NCBI GenBank assembly: GCA_030737835.1
Contig: CM060849.1
Coordinates: forward strand, 25,738,855 to 25,802,854
Direction: 5' to 3'
DNA from: Acorus gramineus
Lineage: Eukaryota; Streptophyta; Magnoliopsida; Acorales; Acoraceae
DNA length: 64,000 nt
Below, in pieces: positions 11,938 to 24,000 of the stretch. Within the stretch, counting starts at the first letter, position 1, and every line of letters begins with the position of its first letter. The translations under genes and the position numbers were made by a program. The notes under the pieces were generated by a model, which worked only from the letters and a program-made list of their open reading frames with translations, did not search any database and was not told where the DNA came from.

Positions 11938-13224
11938 AACACATTGTAAATTTAGATGACAAAAAAGTTGCTTCAAAACAAATAAATCAAGCCAAGACCA
12001 TACCCATTTCATCCGTGGTAAAAACATTAATTATGTATATCTTGTTTTTTACTTTTTATTATTATTATTATTTTGGCTAAAAAAGCCCCTAATGAAATTC
12101 AAGACATAAGATTACATGCATCTTGTCTATAGTAAATTATTCTGAGCTCACTTACATATGAAACCAATACTGTTAAAACTATATATGGATCTTCCATTTG
12201 ATTAGTATAACTGCGCCGTGGGGGCTACTATAGTGCATTAATGTATATCTTATGCTTATAAAACATGTTTTAAATAGATTGATAAGTAGGCTAATTAATT
12301 AAATTCACTTCACTAACATGAATTATCATTTCATGTTTATTTCATCCAAAATGTTAATTTGTTTATAAGCCATCCTAAGCCTTTGATTTTTTAAGCATCT
12401 TTGATAGATTTAAAAAATACACACTCAACTGTGAGGGTTTTGAAATCATGTGTGATATCCTTGTCATTCTATCTAACAAGGATGACAACATACATTTATT
12501 TAGAAATTAAAACAATGTTTTTTGTAGGTTCAATTTTGATGTAAATGGGGACATTCGTGATAGTGTTTAATTTGATGAAAGGTTGAAAGTGGAACATTGC
12601 TTCAACCAGTCTCGGATGTTAATATGTTTTCTCGCTCTAAATCATATATTTTCACTTATATATAGTAAATGGTATTCATGTATCTTTAACATAAGATATA
12701 TGCATTCAATCTGAGAAATAAGACTAAAATTAGAACTGATTAGAACAATTCAAACTAAGTTAAGTTGCTAGAACACAAGTTACAGTAACATCGACGTGGC
12801 ATGGGATCTCTGTGAATCTGATCCTCTCGTTAATAACGTGAAACTCACCTAAAAATGGCACCCCAAAAGAGAGGGAAAAAAAGACAATCTTCAGCCATTC
12901 ATTCACATAGTAGATGACAGACATATAGAGTAGTGATCTCTTCATCAACAGATGCATTTTCAATTTATTTAATTTTAGGAGACCAAATCAAAGAGATCAA
13001 AACCCACACATTAAAAAAAAAATTGTACACCAAATGCAAGCTCATTTGGTGCTTTCTGATGTCTCATCTTCACCTAATCAACACATAAACCTCTTAAATA
13101 TAATCAACCATTTCAAAAAATAAATATATAATATGTATAAATATTTCTCCCACACGTAACGCTGTAACGTTCCTTGCATGCCAATATTCCTTCATCACTC
13201 ATTTTTGAAGGACTTAGCTTCCTC
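11938..13224. other. Upstream region of the laccase gene
   Basis: AT-rich, with no gene or well-defined repeat. A minus-strand reading frame (12760-12963) shows no family features. The last ~200 bases before the TATA box are presumably the proximal laccase promoter. No particular cis-element is strong enough to name. Confidence 0.5.
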
Positions 13225-13234
13225 TATATATAAA
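13225..13234 (+). promoter_or_regulatory. TATA box of the laccase gene
   Basis: The sequence tatatataaa lies about 95-105 bases before the laccase ATG at 13329, a normal distance for a plant gene with a ~65-70 base 5' leader. No other TATA-like motif of similar quality lies closer. Confidence 0.6.
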
Positions 13235-13328
13235 GCAAGGAAACTGTAGGTCTTCTTCATATTTACTTCAGTGTGGATTTCCATTAACTTTATAAACTTT
13301 GTGGGAGAGTTTAGTGAATATTTGAGTG

Positions 13329-16300
13329 ATGGAGGGCCACTACATGAGTGGCTATAGAGTGTTCATGGTGATTTTATTTTTGCATGCATGGTTTGCAACT
13401 TCAGTGGTTTTGGCTAGGTCTTCACCCACCAAACGCTTCAATTTTACAGTAAGTAAACTCTCCTCAATATAGCAAACTTATTTTCTTGTGCTACGTATAT
13501 CTTTTTGTTTGAGATTATATGTATTTATAGGAGATTTTCTTGTTCTGTTAATATGCATATGACCTTTAACTAAATGTTCATAACTTGGAGGTTATTTTTA
13601 TGATTTTTTAGATTGGGTGTATCAAAGTTCTGACAAGGAAACAAGTTTTGTTAACAATGGATTAGTGAGTGCAGGTAGAATGGAGGGAAGTGACGCGCCT
13701 CTGCCACACGAAGCGTCTTCTCACGGTGAACGGAGAGTACCCAGGCCCCACGATCGACGTTCACGAGGGAGATCGGGTGGAGGTGGTCGTCTTCAATAAC
13801 GTCGAGCGTAACACCACCATCCATTGGTTCGTCCTCCCCATCCTCCTCACTGGTTGATAAGAATGTGAAGTATTTTCATACAGCGCATTAAAATTTAGGA
13901 TAAAATTTGATTATTCTGATATAAAAAAAGAATAACTTTTTTTTCAATAATCCAATTATAATGGATTCCATGTAAAAGATGAATGATAAATATGATGAAA
14001 CTGATCAAGCAATGCTATTTGTTACTAGGAATCAAACCGAAGATATCTTGTTTTTAAATATCTCATGTGTAATTTGTTACCAAACACCAAAAATTGTATC
14101 ATGATGAAATGTTGTGCTCGAGTTTGTGGACTCAATTATTTTTGTGAATATCACAACAGGATTTTTTTAATTAACCATCCCCCAAAAAGGGCCCTTAGAC
14201 TGAAAAAAAAAGAAAAAAAATGCATGTTTCCTATTTTCACACACTAAACTTGGTTCGAACTGAAGACCTCTTCACTATAAACATTTTTACCAAACATCAT
14301 AAATTAAAGCATAATGATGAAATTTTGTGCTTGAGTTTGTGGATGATTCTTCCCTCAGTTGTTTTTCCAAATTTTAGGATTCCTCATCACAAAAAAGGTT
14401 TTAATAAATAATAATCATCCCCCAAAAAAAGGTTAGCTTTTATGCACCTCCCATTTTTTATTAACATTTTGGTGTTTGACCATGGCCTGTCAAATATGAA
14501 TTTTTTAATGGTTAAGAACATAAATTGAACTTACAAAACATCTTTGAATTTCTTATTTGAAAACATAAGTTGAATTCACCTACCTATTCACTATTCGTTA
14601 AACATTTTTAAAAAAAGAACTGCAATACTACAAAATAAGCTTAATAACTTTTTAAATTGTATCAAGACATTTAATTAAACATGTAAATTGAACTTATGTC
14701 TTCATTGTAAATTGAAAAAGATAGTCTTAAGGAGATGATTAATTATAAAATTTGTCTAAATTAATATTATGCTATGTTTTCACCCCCTAACTCTAGGTTT
14801 GTCTCACAAGTAAAACAATTAAACAGAGAGATGAGGCTTCCATTAGAAAAAGCTCCCACCTGCAGAAGCAAACATGGAAAACATCCAACGATTTGATTGC
14901 AACTCTAAATATCCTAAACCCCAACTACAACATTCCTTCATTTATGTACAACTCTTTTGGTTCTTTAATTTTTTTACCAACAAGAAGTAGCAACATTATA
15001 AAATAATAAAATAAAAATTCTCATGCCACTTAACTGCATATCATGCACCACAACCATCAAAATAAAATAAGCTTGCTCAATTTTATGAACTACCTTTCAT
15101 TAATCATGGTAAATCTTTGTCGAGAGGGCATTTGTATATGATTTTATTTTTTCAGAAATTGAAAATCCTTAAACGTGCTTTTAAACTCCCATGAATTACT
15201 AAAAAGTTGGGTTCTTGGAAATCAATTTTTCAAAATGGTTCAGGGCTTAATGGTGTTACCGATAGGTTCTAGCTTTGAGCTTTTGCGCTAACTTACCCAC
15301 ATGTTTGTTGGTGATTATTTGAAAGAATTTTATGTGGGAGCAAGACAAACAGACGGAGGTAGCCTTCCTGACTCGACCGTAAAGTCAGCCACAGGGGGTT
15401 CTTCCGATATAAAAAAAAAACTTTTCAAAACCGAAAAATATATGATTCTTAGCTTGTTCTAAAATGTGCTATCTTAAACCCCCATTTATAATCAATTGTT
15501 AGACTGATTGGACTTATGCAAAATTAGTTTTTAAAAAAGGTTTCAAAAGAATGTTTTTAAATTTTAACTTTTGTGTTCAGAATTTGTTTTTCCTACACTA
15601 AAAATCAATAAAATAACTTTTTTGAAAAAGCTGGTTGATAAAAAAAAATTATTATTAAAATTGTGCAGGCATGGGATTAAACAGTTTCGGACGGGGTGGG
15701 CAGATGGACCGGCCTACATAACGCAGTGCCCCATCCGTGCCAATCACTCCTACACCTACAGGTTCAAGGTCACCCGCCAGAGAGGCACCCTCTTCTGGCA
15801 TGCCCATCTTGGCTGGCAGAGAGCCTCTGTTCATGGAGCCTTCATCGTCCGCCCCCGCTCCTCCTCCTCCTATCCCTTCCCCCCTGTCCATGCCGAGGTC
15901 CCCATTATATTAGGTATATCAATGTATACTTCAATCCGTATAATAATATGTACTTCAACATAAAATGTAGATTTTTTTATAAATAAAAGAAAATTAGTAA
16001 GGTCTGCACACGGTAGTACACGGGGCTGAGAATATCATTTTCCAATAAATATTGTTCCAGGCGAATGGTGGAACGTAGACACAGAAGCAATTGAATCAGA
16101 CACCATACGATACGGGAGCGGCCCGAATGTCTCGGATGCTTACACCATCAACGGGATGCCAGGGCCATACTATCCATGCTCCAACCAAGGTACGCACTAT
16201 TTTCAAAAGCTGCGTTAAGTGAAAAGCTATTTTTCATATGCATAAGATTGAATGACATGACACGAGTGCAGACACGTTCACCCACATCGTCGAGCACGGG

Positions 16301-17356
16301 AAGACGTACATGCTCCGGATCATCAACGCTGCGCTCAACAACGAGCTCTTCTTCGCTGTCGAAAACCACACCCTAACCGTCGTCGAGATCGACGCCGCAT
16401 ATGTAAAGCCCTTTGCGACAAGCGCGATCATGATCGCGCCTGGGCAGACCACAAGCGTGCTAGTCACCACAAACACAAAACCTGGGACATTCATGCTAGC
16501 AGCGAGGCCGTACGTCTCAGCCACCATCCCATTCAACCCGACCACCGCCATTGGTTTCATAAGCTATTCTACTAATCGAGTGCCAGCGTCACGCGAGCAC
16601 GGTGACCTCACATTCCTTCCCCCAATGCAAGACACCGCCTTCGCCACCCAATTCTCGAACAACCTCCGCAGCCTCGATTCGACTGAGCACCCATGCAAGG
16701 TCCCAAAAGAGGTCGACAAGAGGCTCTTCATAACCATTAGTCTGAACCTCCAGGACTGCTGTTCGAACTGCATTTGCAAAGGCTTTACAGGCAAGCGTTT
16801 CTCAGCATCAATGAACAATCAGTCATTCACCAGACCTGCTACATCCATACTGGAGTCCTATTTCAAGAATACAATGGATGCCAAGCTGATCAACAGTTTC
16901 CCTGAGAGACCGCCACACCCGTTCAACTACACGGGGCCATCAACACTGGACATGAAGCTCAACACTGAGTTCGGGATGAGGCTCGTCGCCGTCCCGCACG
17001 GGACGAGGCTGGAGTTCGTGCTGCAGGACACGAGCCTCGTGAATGCAGAGAACCACCCAATCCATGTCCACGGGCACAACTTCTTCGTGGTGGGGAGGGG
17101 GTTCGGGAACTTCGAGGAGGGGCGGGACCGGGCGGGCTTCAACCTGGTGGACCCGCCGGAGAGGAACACGGTGGCGGTGCCAAGCGGGGGGTGGGCAGCG
17201 ATCAGGTTCAAGGCCGATAATCCGGGGATGTGGTTCGTGCATTGTCACCTGGAGACGCACACGACGTGGGGGCTGGCAATGGGGTTCATTGTCCGGGACG
17301 GTCCCAAGGCTTCGCAGCAGCTCCTCCCCCCGCCGGAGGACTTTCCGCCGTGTTGA
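13329..17356 (+). CDS. LAC: Laccase (secreted multicopper oxidase), 5 exons
   Basis: Exons read as 13329-13448, 15 2-base exon 13675-13826, 15669-15913, 16061-16189 and 16272-17356 (1731 nt, 576 residues), all with GT-AG borders. Exon sizes of 152, 245 and 129 are those usual in plant laccases. Residues ~1-29 (MVILFLHAWFATSVVLA core) are a signal peptide. Three cupredoxin domains follow. Every copper ligand is present: H90-W-H92, H135-A-H137, H477-P-I-H480-V-H482 and H539-C540-H541-x3-H545. The residue at the T1 axial position is L550, the usual non-coordinating residue of plant laccases. The enzyme oxidises phenolics (monolignols, flavonoids) with O2 in the cell wall. The L2 loop reads LFWHAHLGWQRASVHGAF, where the common form is LWWHAHxxWLRATVHGA, and I cannot assign a subgroup. 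The H90/H92 motif is split by the 1842-bp intron 2, a normal boundary. ATG chosen as the first one upstream of the signal peptide, ~100 bases after a TATA box. Confidence 0.93.
15240..15420 (+). repeat. SINE-like insertion in laccase intron 2 (tentative)
   Basis: Inside intron 2 a moderately GC-rich stretch runs to ...agtcagccacagggggttcttccgatat and then a 10-A tract ending at 15420. A short GC-rich unit with a 3' A tail and a ggttctagc phrase near its 5' end resembles a tRNA-derived SINE. The internal pol III boxes are weak and no target-site duplication is clear. Confidence 0.25.
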
Positions 17357-18009
17357 TCACCCACCTCAATTGAATTCATTCACTGTCAGAAAGTAATGCA
17401 TGGAGTGGAACAAACACTAATCCACTTCAGAAGGTGAAGTGTGTGATTCACATTCATAATCTAAGCATGAAAAATTCAGGTTAAAAACACATAGGACCAC
17501 TTTGGTAATCATTCTCTTTCCTACATGCTACAGAATCTATTAGACTTGTATTTCACCACAAGAGAGCAAAGAGAAGAATATCACAACAGATTTCTTCAAA
17601 AAAGAAAAAAAAAGGGCAAAAATTAAAACTACAATGAGAAAAAAGGCCTTTCCATGGAAGTGATACCATAAAATTATTATTGAAAACAAGAGCTACAATA
17701 GAGGGGAAAAAATGCATTATTGATATAGGCAAATCAAAGAGTATAAATGTTTATTGTACTAAAAGATTGTTCATCTATATACACCAATATGGTGATACAA
17801 AAATCCTAATCTGCACAGAGGGAGAAAAGAATAGAATTCTCTACGATGATCTAGTGACCCCAAGTTAAGAATTCCGCATTTAGCTTCTCTGAGAGGTATG
17901 CTGGTTGAAGAAGATGTCATGAAGAATATACAGAAGATCTGGCTAATTAATCTCAAACTCAATGGCAAGGATCAAAGCAGATGTCGCTTGATGGAATAAA
18001 TAAAAGAAA
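17357..18009. other. Spacer between convergent laccase and phosphatase genes
   Basis: The laccase stop (17356) and the phosphatase stop (18010) face each other across ~650 bases, which must hold both 3' UTRs and polyadenylation sites. It is AT-rich with poly-purine patches near 17.6 kb. No gene or repeat was identified. Confidence 0.6.
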
Positions 18010-21000
18010 TCACCCTTTATTGCCACCGAACCTCTTTGCAATTAGAGGGCGAACGTCATCAGCATCAACCAATGTCTCCAAGAATGGAATAAGAGAGATC
18101 AATTCATGATCTGACTGATCATCGAACCAGCTTTTAATGGGTATTCCGTTATTCACTTGCAGCCGGAAAACCTGATATCATAAAAAGGCGAAAAATTAAA
18201 TGGCGCATAAAGATATGAAAACGCAAATGGTTAACACACTCTGATGTTCCAAGTAGATAAGACTTCTTATACAATGGCAGAGCCAATGGCACTTGAATTT
18301 GTTGAGTATGATGCATTGGATACTAAATTTGAAATGGTAATAGATGCTACTGCATTTCTAAAGGATAACTATAATGCGCACGCTAAACTACATAGAAGGA
18401 TGCCATAGATATATAATACCTGTGGTGAATTATCAATCATGGCAACTTTTGATAAATCAAGACCCAAAACAGTCAAATCTTTTGTACAGCCACCATCTGA
18501 AAAGTGGCATGATTCACGGTACATGCGTTGGGATATGAGCTTCTTTTCTGGATCCAGTGTGTTTAGCACCTGATCAGCATAGTTACTCTGGCTCGCCGTG
18601 AAGATCATGACATCAAACATCTGGGCAACCCTCTCTAGAAATATATGGAGATGAGGTCTCCGCTTTACGTACACTGTCTGCTCCCCCATGTTGAGGAACA
18701 CTGGAAAGGTGAAGTCTGCATCATCACAATGATCAAAAGAAGAGTGCACGAGCGTTTCTGGAATGACAATCAACAATGACAATTTAGGAGCTCTCTCAAT
18801 GACAATAATAAGCTCAAGTCAAAAGTTCTCCTAAATATTTCAATGTACACATATACTTGATTTGGTAAAATATTTCATTTAATGTTCTCATATTTTCATT
18901 GTTTAAATATGCAAGCAACTTCACGCTTGTCACTATTAGCTTTAGCCCTGTTTGGTTATTCTCTTTAGAACAATGATAAATAAAGAAATTAGCACTCGTC
19001 AAAAAGTACTGATTAAATGGAACAATTGAGAAATAGTGATCACAAGTTTGTGGTCAAATAGGACTTCGGCATTCCAAATTTTACTTACTCCACATTTTAC
19101 TTCATTTTACCACTATGATACATGTCATGCATCATTGCCTACTAGATATGTTTTTTACCCTATTCTACCTTATTTTATATGAGATGAATAGCTGAGACAA
19201 AATTGAAAAGCATTTGGAGAATCATATTTCTGGTGGAATTTGGGACAGTGAAACAGGCCACAGGAAAGAGGGGATTTTAGAATCCTGGTGCGCTAGGGTC
19301 TCCAAGTCCTAAAAGGTGAGGCATGCACATAGAGGCATAATCTTTGATACTAGGTAGAGAGATTGGAGGAGAAAAGGAGGAATAACTCTAGAGCAGGAGA
19401 GTTTACCCGACCCGACTCACAAATACGTTGTATCAGTTCCCACATTTGATGTAGTTGTTTCTAGAGTTTAAAGTAAGTAGTTTCTCTTCTCCAACTTGGA
19501 TCGCATATTAACAGCCTAAAGGAATTAAATGGTTATTGGTCACAGAAACCAAAATAATATAGCATGCAAGATGCATAATTTAGAATTTGGCTAACAAAGA
19601 AAACAGGAGAGAATTAGATGAGTTTGTATGAAGAATATTGATAAAATAAATGAAAAGAAAATTAACATGAAAGATGGAATTGAGTATATAAAAAGGACAT
19701 GCACATACATGCATAAATAAGTCTCATGTCAGAGGTATTGACAAGATGTAATGAGAACATGAAGACGGGCATTGGTGACAGCCAGCAATTTGGCAACATG
19801 GCTCTAAAATTGGACACGTGATGTCTTTGTTGCACATATCCAAGTGAAAATCAAGATCTTCTACCATCCAAACCAAAACTATGCTAACATTCTTCTTTTT
19901 GAAAGGTGGGAGCACGTCAAAACCTCGTTTGAAACAAAAAGAAGTCAAGATGTAAAACAAATCTTCAAAAAAGACCAGGTCACATTACTTAAGACCAAGT
20001 CATGAACAAGAAAATACCCGTTCTGCCTGACGATAGGGTAAGATCCCTGCCCCATGAGTGCCTCGTTTGGAGTTCTTATCCATTCAACATATTACTAGGA
20101 GAGTTCATTACATAAATGAAAAAAATACAAGACTATCGACGATAGGGTAAGATCCCTGCCCCATGAGTGCCTCGTTTGGAGTTCTTATCCATTCAACATA
20201 TTACTAGGAGAGTTCATTACATAAATGAAAAAAATACAAGAGTATCGAATTCAAAGATACTGGCATGCATTGAGAGATATTCTAATACAACTGACAGGTG
20301 ATGGCCATGAATATTTCAAAAGTAAAGATATAATGACAGCATTGAGATAGCTTACCATCCAAATCAAGAACCAGCGTCACATTTTTCTTTTCATCTGTTT
20401 CCTTTGGCAACCACACAGGGAGAATGGACTGAAATTGAGCCACCTCAGAAAGATCATGAAAGCTTTGTACAAATAAATGTGGATCAAAGTCAATTTCCTG
20501 ACCATTAGAGGGATCAGTGATCACATTTTCCTGGCTGAGAGAATTCATATGATGAAGGGCAGGATAGTGGCACACATTCCCAGGGTTTATTGTGGACTCG
20601 TTAGTTGATTCTTCATCGAGAATATTACTTTTATCTATAGTTTCTTCGAGAACAGGAAGTTCCATGCAACTCTCCTCTGTGTCAAAAATCTTATCTAGAT
20701 CTATAGAATCATAGGGGAAATAATCAGCTGTTGATAAATAATTAAATCCATTGTTTTCATCAAAGGATGTGGTGGCGAGCATGGACCCTAGAGAGGGGCC
20801 ACGAAACTTAAATTCTGTGTCATCCACATGAGAAACGAATGATTTTGATTCATTGCATGTTTGGTAATCATGTGAAGTTGAGCTTCCAACATCGCTTTCA
20901 TTGGCAGCAGTGAGTTCATCATCTCCACCTGCAAACGAAGGATATTTTATAACAGAAACAAAAACATTTTTAGAAAAGAGAAAGCAATATTCATATATTC

Positions 21001-24000
21001 GAATAACAGAGTATAATTCCCCATCATATATTATATAATTTGGTGAGGCAGTGTTCAAATAACAGAGTATAGAGCCAAGTGGTGAACTATTCATTTTGGA
21101 TAGTGTTTACAGATGACTGATTTCGACAATTTGTCACAGGAAATCCGAATTCATGAAAAAGAGCGGCAAACCATGATAAAAAAACTTCACACTTATTCAT
21201 AATGGTGGGAGTAAAACTTGGATGACCAGGCACTAATATCATTCATATTAATACCACAACAACTATTCAGAGAAAATGTAATAGAGAATACTTGTAGAAG
21301 AAGATAAAAAAAAATAATAAGTACTTGTAAGCATTTCGACTAGTGAGGAAAAAACCAAATGTTAATTGAATTGGCACTTGCAACAGAATTTGAGCTTTCC
21401 ACGACTAAAAACCAAAAGGATAAAAAAGGAACAAGCAGTAACCAAGGGGTTCCCAAGTCTTGTGACATCGTCATAAATTGATCAACACTGACCAAGGTAC
21501 AAAAATTAGATGAGAAGTAAATACATCAGAAATTCCAAAGTGTCAAAACAATTCCAGGTAAAAACTATCCTGAAAATGTGTGTCTTGTGGCAGTGCAACA
21601 CGTTTATTAATAATAAAATACAAAATAAATTGCAGGTATAATCATCTTCATTTTGTAAGAAAAAAAATCCAATAGTCAAGATGATGAAGATACTTGTGAA
21701 TTGTGTCAGAGCATATATAGGTGCACTAATGGATGAGGGCAAATGACTAGCATCTATGATGGATTTTCATGTTATGTATGAACTCTGTTCATATATAGTA
21801 ATGTGGAGAAAAGGGAAATAAAGTTTTCATAACACTGCATGGTAAGATCCTAAAGGTGACCCACCAATAGGATTCATCTCTTTGGACTGGTTTTCATCAG
21901 ATTCAAGAATGAGTGAAAATTTTTCTTCCATGAGAGACAAGCAAGCATTGGCTTGAGAAACCTGCAAGATGAAACCAAACCCGCTAAAAGTAAGCAAACT
22001 ATCCTGCAAGATGAAACCAAACCCGCTAAAAGTAAGCAAACTATCTTATTTAGTTATTCCATCTGAGAAAATATATCATACCAATTTTAGTACCACCTGC
22101 CAGACTCTTATCAAATTAGACCATCATTCTAAGATTAAAAATATATAAATTATGCAACCAATGGTGGCAAGCACAAGGATTTTCTCACCTTTGTGTGTGT
22201 TTACTAAGATGGTAAGTACACAATAAATATTTTTCAAACATCATCTCTTTTCAAGTAGATATATGTTTTAGAAGAAAGACATGGAGGATTGCGATGAGGC
22301 TGGCAGACCACATACATGTACCTCAGATAAACAAGGGCTTAACAATGATAAATGTTATCACAATCACCGACGGTTATAGTTTTCTAATTCAAATTTTCTA
22401 GCATTTTTGTACTGTAGATAAAAGATTAAACCAGAATGATCAATCTAACGCATCTCCACATGCTGAAAGGCATTTTGGCTTACAATAAATGATAGAGAAA
22501 AATGCAAATAGCCTCCTCAAAGATTGCGAATATCCATATCGACCTCTCATTTTTATAAAAATCCATATAACCCCCTGATTATTATCATGGTTGAGCATGT
22601 AGCCCCCTTAGTTAAAACACCATCTATTTTTGAAGAATATTCTAAAATGTTCCATGACTTAACGGTGGCATGAAAATACATATTCATATAAACCCCTGAA
22701 ATTTACAAAATATTCAAAAAGATCCCTCCAAATTACCAAAATATCCCTGCTTACACAAAACCACCGAATCTAAGTTTTCTTCCTCCAAACGATCATATCG
22801 ACCATTAGGGTTGTGGAGGACTGTAGAGGAGACCATTCAACTTGTTTTGATGAAAAAAAGACTAGTTTGGGTGAAAGAGTCAGGTGGTTTGGGGTGAAAT
22901 AGACCGGGGGGGGGGGGGGGGGGTGGTAATATGATAATTTAACCATATGTGGTTAACTTAAGTACACCCTAGTTTTAGACTGCTAGCCACAGGGGGTAGA
23001 TCAATTGAAGTTATAAAATCAGAGGGTTGTATGGATTTTCACCCTAATGAGAGGTCAATATGGATATTCACAATCTTTGAGGGGGTACATGCGTTTTTCC
23101 CTAAATGATAATATTTAAAGGGAAGACATGCTAATGTTGAGAATGATTGGGGAAGCATGATTGGGTTCACTTCATCCACTCCGCATATGTAACATACTAC
23201 ATCCCATCATTTGCCCATTTTGCTTTATTTGTCCTTTCGAGCAACTTATCTTATGAAAGCAATGACATGAAGCACCTAATCTTCTAAGACGAAGAAATGA
23301 TTCCCCAAATTTGGTGAGCATATCTAGAAGGCGAGATTGTTCGTGAAGGATCCAAATTGTCTAATGTAATATTTACAACTGTTTATCTTATTACAATTAA
23401 TGTGTCGTTTCACATATTGTATGAGCATCTAGGTTTCGAACTCCAGAAGACCACAGATGTAACATTTTGAGCTTAAAACCTCCATGACCCATGTTCCAAG
23501 ACGAGTGGGGTTCATTTTCTTGAGATTTAACACTTCCATGCAACCAGCTGCCTCATTAGAAATGACTTCCAATGCACCACGGGCTCCCTCTCCTTCCATC
23601 TTTCCTCACACACCAGACAAGCCTTCACCTAATTGATTCAGCTCTGCTCAGAATGATATTAAGGAATAGAGAAGATGGAGAGAACAAAATGGGCAGGTCA
23701 GTGAGATGTGCCTCAAATAAACCACCCTCCTCCCAAAACTGAATACTATCAAAGTTTATTGTTTGGAAGATGGATGGGACAGCATTTAGGATGTTTAAGA
23801 ACACGGCGATGGGCAATATGCTCTGAACCACTGGGAATGAATTTAATTTCATATCATTTTCCTTTTTCTCAACTTTTTCAGAAAACAGCTTGTTTGTCTC
23901 CCCTTGTCTGCCCACAGTTACACAGAGTCCAACTGTCTCCAACAAAACCTACATGCAGCTCTACTAGGATATTCAACAAAAAATAAAGGAATGTTTTTTT

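Noticed and set aside
13827-13860. Read-through of laccase exon 2 to a stop at 13857
   Set aside because: A GT donor after cattg and an AG acceptor before gcatggg restore the invariant HWHG motif, so this is an intron, not a truncation.
18814-19960. Short minus-strand frames in the phosphatase intron
   Set aside because: Intronic, AT-rich and without motifs; splicing across the region gives a coherent protein.
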